Shown here one piece after another: positions 1 through 9,441 of a DNA stretch of 64,000 bases. A model generated the notes under the pieces. That model was not told where the DNA came from, made no database searches, and worked only from the letters and a program-made list of their open reading frames with translations. Position 1 is the stretch's first letter, and every line of letters begins with the position of its first letter. The DNA is from a bacterium (GTDB lineage: Bacteria > BMS3Abin14), in NCBI GenBank assembly GCA_029210965.1, contig JARGFZ010000006.1, forward strand, positions 51,677-115,676. Reading direction: 5' to 3'. The position numbers were made by a program, and so were the translations under genes.

Positions 1-186
1 TTCCTGGTCGGAGAGGATGGAATAGGCTTCGCTCAGCTCCTTGAACTTGTCTTCGGCCTCCTGGTTGTCCGGGTTTCGGTCCGGGTGGTACTGGATGGCC
101 AATTTTCGATAGGCCTTTTTTATCTCTTCAGAGCCGGAATCACGCCCGACCTCCAGGATCTCGTAGTAGTCTCTTTGCTCTGCCAT
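1..186 (-). CDS. dnaJ: DnaJ co-chaperone, N-terminal part (cut by window edge)
   Basis: The first 62 codons of DnaJ read leftwards from an ATG at 184-186 and run off the window. What is visible is the J domain: it opens [18 protein letters not shown] and carries the HPD tripeptide in the stretch YHPDRNPDN, the motif that stimulates Hsp70 ATP hydrolysis. The start lies four bases after the grpE stop, so it belongs to the hrcA-grpE-dnaJ unit. The zinc-finger and C-terminal domains lie outside the window, so whether it is a full DnaJ or a shorter J protein such as CbpA cannot be seen. Confidence 0.9.
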   Translation of the reverse strand, partial: MAEQRDYYEILEVGRDSGSEEIKKAYRKLAIQYHPDRNPDNQEAEDKFKELSEAYSILSDQE

Positions 187-190
187 CTGA

Positions 191-805
191 TCAGTTGTCT
201 CCCTCGTTGTCTTTGTCCCCGGATGGTGGGCCAGCCACATGAACCATGGAAGGCCTCAGGATCTTTCCTTTCAGGCTGTATCCTTTTTGAAGCTCCGAAA
301 TAACGGTGCCCTCATCGTGCTCCAGTGAGGGCAGGACCCCCACAGCTTCATGATACTGAGGGTCGAATAGACCACCAACAGCATCCACCGGCTCAAGTCC
401 GCAGGCACCCAGAACGGAATAGAGCTGATCGCTAACCATACGCACACCTTCCAGGACACTGTCGATCCCGGCCTGATCCAGTTTTATGGAAAGGGCTCTC
501 TGAAGGTTATCCAGAATAGGCAGAAGCTTGTAGATGAGGTTTTCGTTGGCAAAACAGACGATATCCGTTTTCTCCTTTTCCGCACGTTTGCGGAAGTTCT
601 CGAAATCGGCCACAGCCAGGAGGTACTGTTCCCTGAAATGGGCAGCCTGAGCTATGAGACCTTCGTATTCCTCCCTGGAAATGGTCACAGGTTCCGTCTC
701 AACAGGCTCGTCTTTGGTAGTTTCGACTGTCATTTCTTCAATATCGGTCACCGGAACATTGACCCCGTTGCCGTTGCCTTTATCATTTCTGCCTGAACGG
801 TTCAA
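191..805 (-). CDS. grpE: GrpE nucleotide-exchange factor
   Basis: Nucleotide-exchange factor for the Hsp70 DnaK, cytoplasmic, 204 residues (usual length). Residues about 55-125 form the long coiled coil ([23 protein letters not shown]) and the C-terminal part is the beta domain ending in [13 protein letters not shown]. The first 40 residues are acidic and variable. The start shown is TTG at 803-805, overlapping the hrcA stop as TTGA, which fits translational coupling; an ATG at residue 25 (position 733) is the alternative. It lies between hrcA and dnaJ. No dnaK lies between grpE and dnaJ, where it usually sits. Confidence 0.95.
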   Translation of the reverse strand: MNRSGRNDKGNGNGVNVPVTDIEEMTVETTKDEPVETEPVTISREEYEGLIAQAAHFREQYLLAVADFENFRKRAEKEKTDIVCFANENLIYKLLPILDNLQRALSIKLDQAGIDSVLEGVRMVSDQLYSVLGACGLEPVDAVGGLFDPQYHEAVGVLPSLEHDEGTVISELQKGYSLKGKILRPSMVHVAGPPSGDKDNEGDN

Positions 806-1872
806 ATATTTCCCTCCTGGGGGTTATCAGTGTTGGTAAAGTTTTCGCTCACAGCCTCCGCTGCCGATCTGACCAAGGGGATAACCTGGTTATAATCCAT
901 CCTTGAAGGACCCATAACACCCACAGCTCCCAAGGGTCCCGTTTCGCGGCCGTATGTCGAGACCACCAGGCTTATCCCCTTCATTTCGGTTATCCCGCTT
1001 TCAGACCCGATGAAGACCATCATGTCCTTGGCATTGATAGTCTGGTCGAGAAGGGCCACCAGACCTCTCTTTTCCTCGAACAGGCGGAAGATCCCCCTCA
1101 TTCCTTCCATGTCAGCCATGAACTCCGGCATATCCAGGAAGCGGGAACCTCCTTCAAGGTAGACCTCATCACTATCCGGACCGTCGAACATTCGTTTTCC
1201 CAGGTGCAGGGCAGACTTCATCCACAGGTCCAAACTCTCAAGGTCCTGCTCGAGGTCTTTTTCCACCCTCCCTTTCATTTCGTCCAGGCTCAAACCGGAA
1301 TAACGCTGGTTCAGGTAGCTGGACATGCTGTCTAAAGCCTTCTGGGAGAGATCTTCCCCGGTGTGGACCAGCTTGTTGCGAGTCACACCCGATACGGAGA
1401 CAAGGACTGTGAGCACCCTTTCTCTGCTGATACGTACGAAGGTAACCTTTTTGAAAAGGCTGCCTAAACGTTTCGGAGGTATAACGATTCCGGCATAACG
1501 GGACATGTCCGAAAGAATCCTGGAAGTCCACTTGAGAAGATCCTCCACTCCACCGGAAAACTGCCGAAGTGCCAGCTGGATATTTTTGGCATGGACCCGG
1601 TTATCTGAGAACCGTTGCCCCATCAGGTTGTCCACATAATAGCGGTAGGCTTTTTCGGTTGGGACCCTGCCGGCTGAAGTATAAGGCTGGCTCAGGTACC
1701 CCTCGCCCTCAAGCTCAGCCAGAACGCTCCTCACGGTGGCCGGGCTGATGCCAAGACGGCACCGCTCCACCAGGGTCTTGGAGCCCACCTGTTCCGCTGT
1801 TCCAATATGGAACCGGATAAGTGCCATGAGTATCTCGTGATGGCGCTCTGACCACAGGGCCTGGCTCGACAT
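802..1872 (-). CDS. hrcA: HrcA heat-shock repressor
   Basis: Winged-helix repressor of chaperone operons that binds CIRCE operators. The N-terminal DNA-binding part includes LGISPATVRSVLAELEGEGYL, followed by SAGRVPTEKAYRYYVD, and the C-terminal GAF-like part carries the usual GPLGAVGVMGPSRMDY stretch. I place the start at the ATG at 1870-1872, preceded by GAGGTGATC, giving 356 residues, close to the family length. The open frame continues upstream to 2004, but those 44 codons lie in an interspersed repeat that recurs near 55.4 kb, so they are not HrcA. No CIRCE inverted repeat is recognisable between this gene and hemW. Confidence 0.93.
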   Translation of the reverse strand: MSSQALWSERHHEILMALIRFHIGTAEQVGSKTLVERCRLGISPATVRSVLAELEGEGYLSQPYTSAGRVPTEKAYRYYVDNLMGQRFSDNRVHAKNIQLALRQFSGGVEDLLKWTSRILSDMSRYAGIVIPPKRLGSLFKKVTFVRISRERVLTVLVSVSGVTRNKLVHTGEDLSQKALDSMSSYLNQRYSGLSLDEMKGRVEKDLEQDLESLDLWMKSALHLGKRMFDGPDSDEVYLEGGSRFLDMPEFMADMEGMRGIFRLFEEKRGLVALLDQTINAKDMMVFIGSESGITEMKGISLVVSTYGRETGPLGAVGVMGPSRMDYNQVIPLVRSAAEAVSENFTNTDNPQEGNI

Positions 1873-1881
1873 TTGATCACC

Positions 1882-2005
1882 TCGCAAAAAGTCCATTAGT
1901 GGCTTTTTGCTCCACGGAAATCGAAAAGTGTCATTTTCGCTTTCCTCACAAATCAATGACATAATTTGCCGGTCATTGATTTGGGCGCCCCGCTCGGGGC
2001 GCATT
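1882..2005. repeat. Interspersed repeat R1, copy 1
   Basis: About 125 bp that matches 55364-55490 in reverse complement. Shared blocks are GCGCCCC/GGGGCGC, CAAATCAATGA twice (a local inverted pair), TTTCCGTGGAGC and GGACTTTTTGCGA. The element has short internal palindromes and no coding capacity of its own. Its right half, read on the minus strand, creates the false N-terminal extension of hrcA (starting MRPERGAQIND; the other copy gives MRPARGAQIND). It ends about ten bases from the hrcA start codon, so any hrcA promoter lies inside or beyond it. Confidence 0.8.
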
Positions 2006-2402
2006 TTCTCCTGTTAATATGAACAAGTCTGCACACTGACCCCTCGCCGTCATCTATCTTGAAGACGCCGAGCTGATGATGGGTTGTAACATAACCAGAG
2101 AAACGCATTAGGGCAAGAGGCGAGGCGTTTCTCTGGTGAGCACGCAGAACGCAGGAGGAAAAGCATTGTTTCCGTAAAAGTGGTAAAAGCTGATTTACCG
2201 CAGGGTACGCCGCGCGGTCATTCCCAGACCGCATCGCAGAGTTTAATAACCTTATATTTTCCAACCATCTGCTTCCTGCTTCAATTTTCCCCCGGTCATC
2301 CTTATCAAAATTTACCCTGCGTAACCCTGCCGAGCGGCCTGCAGTCGGCCGCGCTGCGGTTAGACAGCTTTTGAATTTTCCCTGCGTGCTGCGTGCTGAA
2401 AC
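2006..2402. repeat. hrcA-hemW spacer with degenerate repeats
   Basis: No gene is recognisable here. At 2315-2397 there is an 80 bp stretch also found, diverged, at 4823-4905 (shared core AGCGGCCTSSAG, GGCCGCGCTG, GGTTAG). It ends in GCGTGCTGCGTGCTG, one of the roughly 7-nt words used in other spacers. The word GCACGCAGAACGCAGGAGG lies near 2140-2158. The rest is unremarkable. Confidence 0.6.
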
Positions 2403-3518
2403 CTACCCATCCCCCAGTATCCGAACAAAAACTTCATTAGATAACAACATTCCTCTCGTTGTTAATCTCACCCGACCCGCGCTGAACCGTATCAGCCCCA
2501 GTTCCGTCAGTTCGGAAAGGTGCGGTTTCAAAAATTCCATGGAGTCCGAACCGTACCTGTGGGCAAAGGTGAGCCTGTTCACCCCCTTTGTCATGCGCAG
2601 GCCCAGGATGAGGGCCTCCCTGGCCCGGTCCGTCCCCCCCTCCCGGGAAAGCTCTTCCCGGCAAGATAGGGGATCTTTCAAATAGGCCTCTATGTCGGGG
2701 CGGTTTCGCCAACGGATCCTCGTGCCATCCACAGTCCCACCAACTGTAACCGCACTGTGGGCCGAAGGCCCGAGGCCGATAAAATTCCTGTCCTCCCAGT
2801 ACACCGTGTTGTGCAGACTGTCGTGCCCGGGCCGGGCAAAGTTGGTGATTTCATACTGCCTGTAGCCGGCGGCGCCCAGGACACGGGCCGACTCTCTGAA
2901 CATGGCAGCCGCCAGGTCAGGGTCACCTTCTTCCGGCCCCCCGGTCTCCGGCCCTTCCAGCATATACAGGCTGATATGGTCCGGATCCAGGTTGACTGTT
3001 CGCTCCAGATCCCCCACGAGGTCCTCCAGAGTCTGGTCTTCAATACCGTATATAAGGTCCAAACCCACGGAAGAGAATCCGGCCGAACGTGCGCTTGCCA
3101 CGGGATCGGGTTCCAGCAGTCCCCCCACACCCAGGATCTTCCTTATCCGGGGATCGAAGGATTTCACTCCAACGCTCACGCGGTCAAAACCAGCCTGGGC
3201 GTATTGGGCAAGCTCCTCAAAACTGACCACCCCGTCCGTTTCCATCGTCGCCTCTGCCAACGTGGTCAGGTCGAAACGGTCCCCGATGGATTCAAAAAGG
3301 GAACGATAGAACTCAGGCGGCAGCAAGGTGGGTGTCCCCCCGCCGACATAGAGTGTGTGAATAGCTTCCCTGGCAGGTTCTTTTTCCAGGGCGTAAAGCT
3401 CCCTGGTCACGGCATCGAGATACGCCTTCCAGCCTGGTATCTCAGGAACCCGGTAGAAGTGGCAGTAGGGGCAGAGCCTCTTACAAAATGGAATATGTAA
3501 ATATATAGATAGGGACAT
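2403..3518 (-). CDS. hemW: HemW-like radical SAM protein
   Basis: Radical SAM enzyme of the HemN/HemW family, 371 residues. The cluster motif is Cys12-x3-Cys16-x2-Cys19 in IPFCKRLCPYCHF. The residue two past Cys19 is Phe, not the fourth cysteine of true coproporphyrinogen oxidases, which points to HemW, the heme chaperone that hands heme to respiratory proteins. The glycine-rich SAM motif is YVGGGTPTLL, and a HemN C-terminal domain follows from about residue 280. The start is an ATG at 3516-3518. It may be co-transcribed with the upstream transporter ATPases, but a 180-base repetitive spacer intervenes. Older annotations call such proteins oxygen-independent coproporphyrinogen III oxidase. 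Confidence 0.9.
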   Translation of the reverse strand: MSLSIYLHIPFCKRLCPYCHFYRVPEIPGWKAYLDAVTRELYALEKEPAREAIHTLYVGGGTPTLLPPEFYRSLFESIGDRFDLTTLAEATMETDGVVSFEELAQYAQAGFDRVSVGVKSFDPRIRKILGVGGLLEPDPVASARSAGFSSVGLDLIYGIEDQTLEDLVGDLERTVNLDPDHISLYMLEGPETGGPEEGDPDLAAAMFRESARVLGAAGYRQYEITNFARPGHDSLHNTVYWEDRNFIGLGPSAHSAVTVGGTVDGTRIRWRNRPDIEAYLKDPLSCREELSREGGTDRAREALILGLRMTKGVNRLTFAHRYGSDSMEFLKPHLSELTELGLIRFSAGRVRLTTRGMLLSNEVFVRILGDG

Positions 3519-3700
3519 AATAGTCGTAGTCCTGGTCCTCGTCGTAGTACTGGTTCAAGAAGGACCTTTACTAGGCACCAGGTCAAGGACTAGGTCTAGG
3601 TCCAGGTCTAGGTCTAGGTCTAGCTCTGGGTTCGAGGTTCTAGGTTCTAGGTCTTGATCTTCTCCTGCGTTCTGCGTTCTGCGTTCTGTATTTCAAGACC
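3519..3700. repeat. Low-complexity word repeats before hemW
   Basis: The 180-base spacer between the OppF-like gene and hemW is almost entirely short words: variants of CTAGGTC/CCAGGTC at 3570-3640, then GGTTCTAGGTTCTAGG, then GCGTTCTGCGTTCTGCGTTC at 3666-3687. Periods are 6-7 nt. No open frame or promoter is evident. Confidence 0.75.
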
Positions 3701-4711
3701 TTATCTCAAATGGCACGCCGCTCTATGCCCTTCTCCTGCACGTTCGGTGAGCTCCGGCGTATGCTGTCGGCAGATGTCCTTTGCCAGAGGACAGCGCGGG
3801 TGAAACGCACACCCTGGAGGAGGGTTCATAGGGCTGGGAACCTCTCCGGGAAGCCCGTCACCGCGGATGGACAGCTCGGGATCCGGTTCGGGGATGGCCC
3901 GGATCAGTTCCTCCGTGTAGGGATGGACCGGACGCTGATAGAGTTCTTCGACCTTTCCCTCTTCCACTACACGCCCCAGGTACATGACAGCCACCCGGTC
4001 GCAGATACTGCGCACAACCCTCAGGTCGTGGGAAATGAAAAACATCGTAAAGGACAGGTGACCCTTGAGAGCCATAAGAAGGTTCAGAATCTGGGCCTGG
4101 ATGGAAACGTCGAGGGCTGAAACAGGTTCATCTGCCACAAGGAACTCGGGGTGCAGAATGATCGCCCTGGCGATCCCGATCCTCTGCCGCTGCCCGCCGG
4201 AAAATTCGTGAGGGTAACGGCCCACGCTGTCCGGGGCCAACCCCACAAGTTCGATCATCTCCTGCACTTTTTCCCGGACCTCGGTTCCTGTCAGGCCGGC
4301 GATGCGGAGGGGCTCCCCAACAATGGAATCGATAGTTTTTCTGGGATTCAGGGAACCGAAGGGATCCTGAAAGATGATCTGCATACGTTTTCTGAACACC
4401 CGCATCCGGTGCCTGTCCAGATCGGTGATGTCGATACCATCGAAAAAGATCCGGCCGCCGCTCGGTTCGATGAGCCTGAGGATCATACGCCCCAGGGTCG
4501 TCTTTCCGCACCCCGATTCCCCCACGAGACCGAAGACCTCGTCCCGGTGGATGTCCAGGGAAACCCCATCCACCGCCTTGACGCCACCGATGATCCTGCT
4601 CAGGACACCCCCCTTGACCGGGAAGGTCTTGGAGAGATCACGGACTTGTAGAATCAGATCGACGGAAGAAGCAGCAGTAGAAGTAGGAGTAGGAGTAGAA
4701 GTATCAGTCAT
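3701..4711 (-). CDS. Oligopeptide/dipeptide ABC transporter ATPase (OppF/DppF type)
   Basis: Cytoplasmic ATPase subunit for peptide (or nickel/sugar) import, 336 residues. Walker A is GESGCGKTT, the Q-loop is IFQDPFGSLNPR, the signature is SGGQRQR and Walker B is FLVADEP. The C-terminal oligo_HPY region is present (RPVHPYTEELI) with the cysteine-containing tail GCAFHPRCPLAKDIC. The best start is the ATG at 4709-4711. The first ~15 codons (MTDTSTPTPTSTAASS) are encoded by a repetitive word and replace the usual short leader. It is paired with the D-type ATPase upstream. No permease or binding-protein gene is in the window, so the substrate is unknown. Confidence 0.88.
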   Translation of the reverse strand: MTDTSTPTPTSTAASSVDLILQVRDLSKTFPVKGGVLSRIIGGVKAVDGVSLDIHRDEVFGLVGESGCGKTTLGRMILRLIEPSGGRIFFDGIDITDLDRHRMRVFRKRMQIIFQDPFGSLNPRKTIDSIVGEPLRIAGLTGTEVREKVQEMIELVGLAPDSVGRYPHEFSGGQRQRIGIARAIILHPEFLVADEPVSALDVSIQAQILNLLMALKGHLSFTMFFISHDLRVVRSICDRVAVMYLGRVVEEGKVEELYQRPVHPYTEELIRAIPEPDPELSIRGDGLPGEVPSPMNPPPGCAFHPRCPLAKDICRQHTPELTERAGEGHRAACHLR

Positions 4712-4822
4712 AATTATTGATCCAATTTCCAAGATCCAAAATCTAAAAAAAGATAATTCACCACAGTATTGAATTAACTGCCGCATTTACGGGAACCCGC
4801 TTTTTTCCCTTAACTTGGTTTC

Positions 4823-4933
4823 CCCTGTGTCACCCTGTGGAGCGGCCTCCAGCTGGCCGCGCTGTGGTTAGTTAGTTTTTGATCTTATTCTGCGTTCTGT
4901 GTTCTGCGTTCTATCTTTCCCCGCGTCTTTGTG
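4823..4933. repeat. Repeat shared with 2315-2397, plus 7-nt words
   Basis: Second copy of the GC-rich palindromic repeat (AGCGGCC ... GGCCGCGCTGTGG). It is followed by the word TTCTGCGTTCTGTGTTCTGC and then CGCGTCTTTGTGTCACCGCG, which runs into the 3' end of the next minus-strand gene. Confidence 0.65.
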
Positions 4934-5914
4934 TCACCGCGTCGCCGTGTCGGCTCCTTCCCTTCCCGGGAAAAAACATCTCACCGCCCTTCCCTCCTTC
5001 TCCACCAACTCCGGTTCCTCTTTACTGCACACCTCCCGGGCCCGGGGGCATCGAGGATGGAACCGGCAGCCGGATGGCATGTCAACCAGGTCGGGCACCG
5101 ATCCGGGGATGGGGTTGAAACTCCTTTGGCCTGGGGACGGAAGGGAGGCCATGAGCCCAATGGTGTAGGGGTGCCAGGGATCCTTGAACAGGGGCTTCAC
5201 CGAGCTTATCTCCACGATAACCCCTGCGTACATGACACAGACACGGTCTGCCACCTCGGCGACCACTCCCAGATCGTGAGTGATGAGAAGGAGAGAACGG
5301 TCATGCCCCCGGATGAGGCGCTCCATGAGCCTGAGGATCTGGGCCTGCACAGTCACATCCAGGGCAGTTGTAGGCTCGTCGGCAATGAGGAGGTCCGGTT
5401 CACAGGCCATGGCCATGGCGATGAGAGCCCTTTGCTGCATTCCTCCTGACATCTGGTGCGGGTATTCACCCGCACGCCGTTGGGGGTCGGGGATCCCCAC
5501 CTGTCCCAGAAGCTCCACCGCTTTCTGGCCAGCATCCTCACGATTCATCCCCCTGTGAACCCTGAGAACCTCCGACACCTGATCGCCCAGAGAGAAGACG
5601 GGGTTTAGGGCTGACATGGGTTCCTGAAAGACCATGGAGATGCGATCCCCCCTGATGAGCCTTATTTCTTCTGCTTCCATTTTCAGGAGGTCCCGGCCAT
5701 CGAAGAGTACTTCACCCCCGGTGATGCTCCCCGGAGGAGGGACCAACTGGAGGATGCTCAGGGCGGTCATGCTCTTTCCGCAGCCCGACTCCCCCACGAG
5801 GCAAAGTACCTCTCCCTTCTCAAGGCTGAAGGAGACACCATCCACAGCCTTGAGGAGACCGCCCTCGCCGGGGAAGGAGGTAGTGAGGTTTTTTAGTTCG
5901 AGAAGAGCGGTCAT
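4934..5914 (-). CDS. Oligopeptide/dipeptide ABC transporter ATPase (OppD/DppD type)
   Basis: Partner ATPase of the OppF-like protein, 326 residues. Walker A is GESGCGKSMTAL, the Q-loop is VFQEPMSALNP, the signature is SGGMQQR and Walker B is LLIADEPTTALD. The oligo_HPY segment DPWHPYTIGLM is followed by a cysteine pair in GCRFHPRCP. The last codons and stop (ADTATR, stop) are spelled by the spacer word CACGGCGACGCGG, so the 3' end has been taken over by, or built from, repeat DNA. The gene is divergent from uvrA across a 620-base repetitive spacer. Confidence 0.88.
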   Translation of the reverse strand: MTALLELKNLTTSFPGEGGLLKAVDGVSFSLEKGEVLCLVGESGCGKSMTALSILQLVPPPGSITGGEVLFDGRDLLKMEAEEIRLIRGDRISMVFQEPMSALNPVFSLGDQVSEVLRVHRGMNREDAGQKAVELLGQVGIPDPQRRAGEYPHQMSGGMQQRALIAMAMACEPDLLIADEPTTALDVTVQAQILRLMERLIRGHDRSLLLITHDLGVVAEVADRVCVMYAGVIVEISSVKPLFKDPWHPYTIGLMASLPSPGQRSFNPIPGSVPDLVDMPSGCRFHPRCPRAREVCSKEEPELVEKEGRAVRCFFPGREGADTATR

Positions 5915-6534
5915 GTGAATCTCATATCTCAGATCTCAGATCTCAAAAGATGGCCGTGAATCGTCAACCGTGAATAGTGAATGGAGTAGATTTAAACTGT
6001 TCACAGTTGGCAGAGTCTACCATATTTCCCTGTATGCTCTAGTAAGAATGCAATTCATGCCTGACCGTTCACTGTTCACTGATCTTTTCCCCGTGCCTGC
6101 CAGCTGTCGCCTTGGCGAAGGTTGGTCCCCGTGTCTATATCTTCTCCCGGCTCCCGGCTCCTGCCCTAAACGCACCCCCTCCCCCTCTCGCCCACTCTCC
6201 CTCTCCGATTTAATCCCCGTGTCCCCGCGTCGCCGTGTCACCGTGTCAGACGGTTTCCAGGATCTTTTCCCCGATACACCGATACAAAGCCTGTCACGCC
6301 AAAGGCGTGAACACCCCGATACCTGCTTTTCTGCGTCCTGCGTGCTGCTTTTTATATACCTGCCCTTGACACCCCGTGATATGGTTACAGATTACGGTTC
6401 TCGGATGCATGACTCATTCGAGAACCGTGTTTGAAGTTTGAGGTTTGATGTTTGAAGTTACCATTCACTATTCACTATTCACCGTTCACTGGATTTCTGA
6501 GATATGAGATCTGAGATTTGAGATAAGGGTTTAT
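5915..6534. repeat. oppD/uvrA divergent spacer: nested inverted word repeats
   Basis: The spacer is a nested inverted repeat. The outermost pair is built on GAGATCTGAGAT (5920-5947 against 6497-6526); inside it is a pair built on TGAATAGTGAATGG (5955-5985 against 6462-6492). As a result both diverging genes are preceded, in their own direction, by the same two words in the same order. The middle holds further words (GTCGCCGTGTCACCGTGTC, CCGATACACCGATAC), the dispersed palindrome CACGCCAAAGGCGTG at 6297-6311, and GTTTGAAGTTTGAGGTTTG at 6431-6450. No convincing promoter or gene was found. Confidence 0.8.
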
Positions 6535-9357
6535 ATGGCCACCGACACCATCATCATAAAAGGCGCAAGAGAACACAACCTAAAGAATGTGAACGTCAGC
6601 ATCCCCAGGGATTCCCTCACCGTTATCACCGGCGTTTCGGGATCTGGTAAATCCTCCCTGGCTTTTGACACCCTCTATGCGGAAGGCCAGCGAAGGTATG
6701 TGGAATCCCTGTCGGCCTACGCCCGCCAGTTCCTGGAGCAGATGGACAAACCTGATGTGGATTCCATCGAGGGGCTTTCCCCTGCCATCTCCATTGAGCA
6801 GAAGACGGTGAGCCGGAACCCGAGATCCACCGTGGGCACCGTCACAGAGATCTACGACTATCTCCGGCTGCTGTTCGCCAGGATCGGCATTCCCTTCTGT
6901 TATAACTGCGGCCGCCTCATCGATGCCCGCTCATCGCAGCAGGTCATCGACGCCCTTATGGAGCTGAACTCTGGAAGCAGACTCACCCTCCTGGCACCGG
7001 TTGTCCGGGGGCGGAAGGGAGAGTACCGCAAGGAGCTTGAGAAGTTCGCACGCCAGGGGTTCCTCAGGGCCCGTATCGACGGGAATATTGTGGGGCTGGA
7101 TGAGGAGATCAACCTCGACCGGAATAAGAAGCACGACATCGAGATCGTCGTTGACCGGATCGTTATCAAACCGGAGGTCCGCAACCGCCTGGCAGATTCG
7201 GTGGAGCTTGCCCTCAAGGTAGGGGATGGCCTCCTTATAAGCCTGACTGGTGAGGGGCAAGAGAACATATTTTCAGAAAAGCTGGCGTGCGCCACCTGCC
7301 AGATAAGCTACCCGGAGATCTCCCCGAGGTTCTTCTCCTTTAACAACCCCACAGGGGCCTGTTCTGCCTGCGGCGGCCTCGGCTTTACAACCGAGATCGA
7401 TCCGGAACTGGTCATCCCCGACCCCGGTGTATCCATCAGGGAAGGGGCTCTTGCTCCGTGGCGCAAACGCAGCAGCATGTTCTACCATCAGCTCCTCCAG
7501 TCCCTTGCCGGCCATTACAAGTTTGACCTCAATACCCCTTTCAAGGATCTACCGGAGATAGCCAAGCGGGTGATCCTCTACGGTTCCGGTTCCCAGGCGG
7601 TGAACATCCAGTATGAGGACGCAAGCCAGCAGTGGAAAACCAGAAATCCCTTTGAGGGTGTCATACCCAACCTGAAGAGGCGCTATTTTGAGACCAGTTC
7701 AGAGCACAGCCGGGAGGAGATAGAGGCGTTCATGAGCAACAGGACATGCGAGTCCTGCAAAGGCGCCCGCCTGCGCCAGGAAAGCCTCCATGTAAAGGTG
7801 GGGGAAAGAAACATTCACGAGGTGACCACCCTTTCCATCGGGGAAGCTTTGAACTTTTTCCGGGAGCTTTCCCTTACGGAAAAGGAACAGGAGATCGGCT
7901 CGAGGATACTGAAAGAGATCCAGGAGCGCCTGGGGTTCCTGAGGGATGTGGGGCTGGACTACCTGGCCCTGAACAGGACCTCCGGCACCCTCTCCGGAGG
8001 GGAGGGGCAGCGTATCCGCCTGGCCACCCAGATCGGCTCGAGCCTCATGGGAGTCCTTTACATCCTGGACGAACCGAGTATCGGCCTTCACCCCCGGGAC
8101 AACAAACGCCTCCTCAGAACACTCCTGCAGCTAAGAGACATGGGAAACACCGTCATCGTGGTGGAACACGACCCCGACACCATCAGAGAGTCGGATTATG
8201 TCGTAGACATGGGACCAGGTGCCGGTGTGCGGGGCGGCAAAGTCGTGGCCCAGGGCACCCCCAAGACCATCATGGAATCGGATGAATCTCTCACGGGAAA
8301 GTACCTGTCAGGCAGGATGAGCATTGAGATACCCAGGACGCGGCGTAAGGCCGGAGCGCTGGGTTGCCTCAATATAACGGGCGCTTCCCAGAACAATCTG
8401 AAGGATATCGACGTGTCCTTTCCCCTGGGAACCTTCACCTGTGTCACAGGAGTTTCAGGTTCGGGGAAATCCTCCCTGGTCATAGAGACCCTCTACAGGA
8501 CACTGGCGAAGAGCAAGTCCATCTCGGCTACCCGGCCGGGAACCCACAACGGCATTCAGGGAGCCCAGTTCATAGACAGGGTCATCGACATTGACCAGTC
8601 ACCCATCGGCCGCACTCCCCGCTCCAACCCGGCCACCTATACCGGAGCGTTTACCCCCATCAGGGAGCTTTTTTCAGAGGTACCCGAATCCCGGATCAGG
8701 GGCTACAAACCGGGACGGTTCAGCTTCAACGTCAAAGGAGGCCGGTGTGAGGTATGTCAGGGCGATGGGGTAAAAAAGATCGAGATGCACTTCCTTCCCG
8801 ACATCCACGTAAGGTGTGAGGTCTGCGAAGGCAGGAGGTTCAACCGTGAGACCCTTGAGATCACCTACAAGGGAGTCAATATCGCTGAAGTGCTGTCTAA
8901 AACTGTGAACCAGACCGCAGATCTGTTCGCTGAAGTGCCCACCATCGCCCGGAAACTCCACACTCTCCAGGAAGTGGGCATGGGATATATTCAACTGGGT
9001 CAGGCCGCCACAACCCTATCCGGGGGTGAAGCACAGCGTGTAAAACTTTCCCGGGAACTATCCAAGCGGGACACAGGCAGCACACTGTACATCCTCGACG
9101 AACCAACGACAGGGCTGCATTTCGACGATGTGGTCAAGCTGCTCGGTGTGCTCAACAACCTGGTGGAAAAGGGCAACACTGTCATCGTCATCGAACACAA
9201 CCTGGAGGTGATCAAGTCAGCCGACCACATCATCGACCTTGGTCCGGAGGGAGGCGATGAGGGAGGGGAACTGGTCGCATCAGGGACTCCCGAAGAGGTG
9301 GCAAAAGTGAAAGGGAGCTATACGGGGAAGTTTCTTAAGGAAATACTTGCGAAATAG
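6535..9357 (+). CDS. uvrA: Excinuclease ABC subunit A
   Basis: Damage-recognition ATPase of nucleotide excision repair, 940 residues, full length. The N-terminal Walker A is [20 protein letters not shown] near residue 32. The first zinc-binding module is [16 protein letters not shown] with a second CSACGG pair. The first signature is [12 protein letters not shown], with Walker [11 protein letters not shown]. The second ATPase half has [15 protein letters not shown], the second zinc module CEVCQGDG ... CEVCEGRRF, and signature [12 protein letters not shown]. The start is the ATG at 6535. The gene appears monocistronic, with repeats on both sides. Confidence 0.98.
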   Translation: MATDTIIIKGAREHNLKNVNVSIPRDSLTVITGVSGSGKSSLAFDTLYAEGQRRYVESLSAYARQFLEQMDKPDVDSIEGLSPAISIEQKTVSRNPRSTVGTVTEIYDYLRLLFARIGIPFCYNCGRLIDARSSQQVIDALMELNSGSRLTLLAPVVRGRKGEYRKELEKFARQGFLRARIDGNIVGLDEEINLDRNKKHDIEIVVDRIVIKPEVRNRLADSVELALKVGDGLLISLTGEGQENIFSEKLACATCQISYPEISPRFFSFNNPTGACSACGGLGFTTEIDPELVIPDPGVSIREGALAPWRKRSSMFYHQLLQSLAGHYKFDLNTPFKDLPEIAKRVILYGSGSQAVNIQYEDASQQWKTRNPFEGVIPNLKRRYFETSSEHSREEIEAFMSNRTCESCKGARLRQESLHVKVGERNIHEVTTLSIGEALNFFRELSLTEKEQEIGSRILKEIQERLGFLRDVGLDYLALNRTSGTLSGGEGQRIRLATQIGSSLMGVLYILDEPSIGLHPRDNKRLLRTLLQLRDMGNTVIVVEHDPDTIRESDYVVDMGPGAGVRGGKVVAQGTPKTIMESDESLTGKYLSGRMSIEIPRTRRKAGALGCLNITGASQNNLKDIDVSFPLGTFTCVTGVSGSGKSSLVIETLYRTLAKSKSISATRPGTHNGIQGAQFIDRVIDIDQSPIGRTPRSNPATYTGAFTPIRELFSEVPESRIRGYKPGRFSFNVKGGRCEVCQGDGVKKIEMHFLPDIHVRCEVCEGRRFNRETLEITYKGVNIAEVLSKTVNQTADLFAEVPTIARKLHTLQEVGMGYIQLGQAATTLSGGEAQRVKLSRELSKRDTGSTLYILDEPTTGLHFDDVVKLLGVLNNLVEKGNTVIVIEHNLEVIKSADHIIDLGPEGGDEGGELVASGTPEEVAKVKGSYTGKFLKEILAK

Positions 9358-9359
9358 CA

Positions 9360-9441
9360 CGCAGGACGCAGGACGCAGGACGCAGGACGCAGGACGCAGG
9401 ACGCAGGACGCAGGACGCAGGACGCAGGACGCAGGACGCAG
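9360..9441. repeat. Tandem heptamer array, about 11.5 copies
   Basis: Starting three bases after the uvrA stop, a perfect tandem array of the 7-nt unit CGCAGGA runs for about 82 bases. It is not a CRISPR because it has no spacers. The following 9442-9628 holds CCGATACTCCGATACC and GTGTCCCCGTGTCTCCGCG words of the same style. Confidence 0.92.

Noticed and set aside
1873..2004. N-terminal extension of hrcA (44 codons)
   Set aside because: It is the translation of interspersed repeat R1, found again at 55.4 kb; a good ribosome-binding site precedes the ATG at 1872.
1873..2402. CIRCE operator for HrcA
   Set aside because: The TTAGCACTC-N9-GAGTGCTAA pattern was sought on both strands and not found.
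2757..3500. 247-residue plus-strand ORF
   Set aside because: Antisense to hemW, whose cluster motif and domains are clear.
9360..9441. CRISPR array
   Set aside because: The unit is 7 bases with no spacers. The arrays at 19520 and 3570 are rejected for the same reason.
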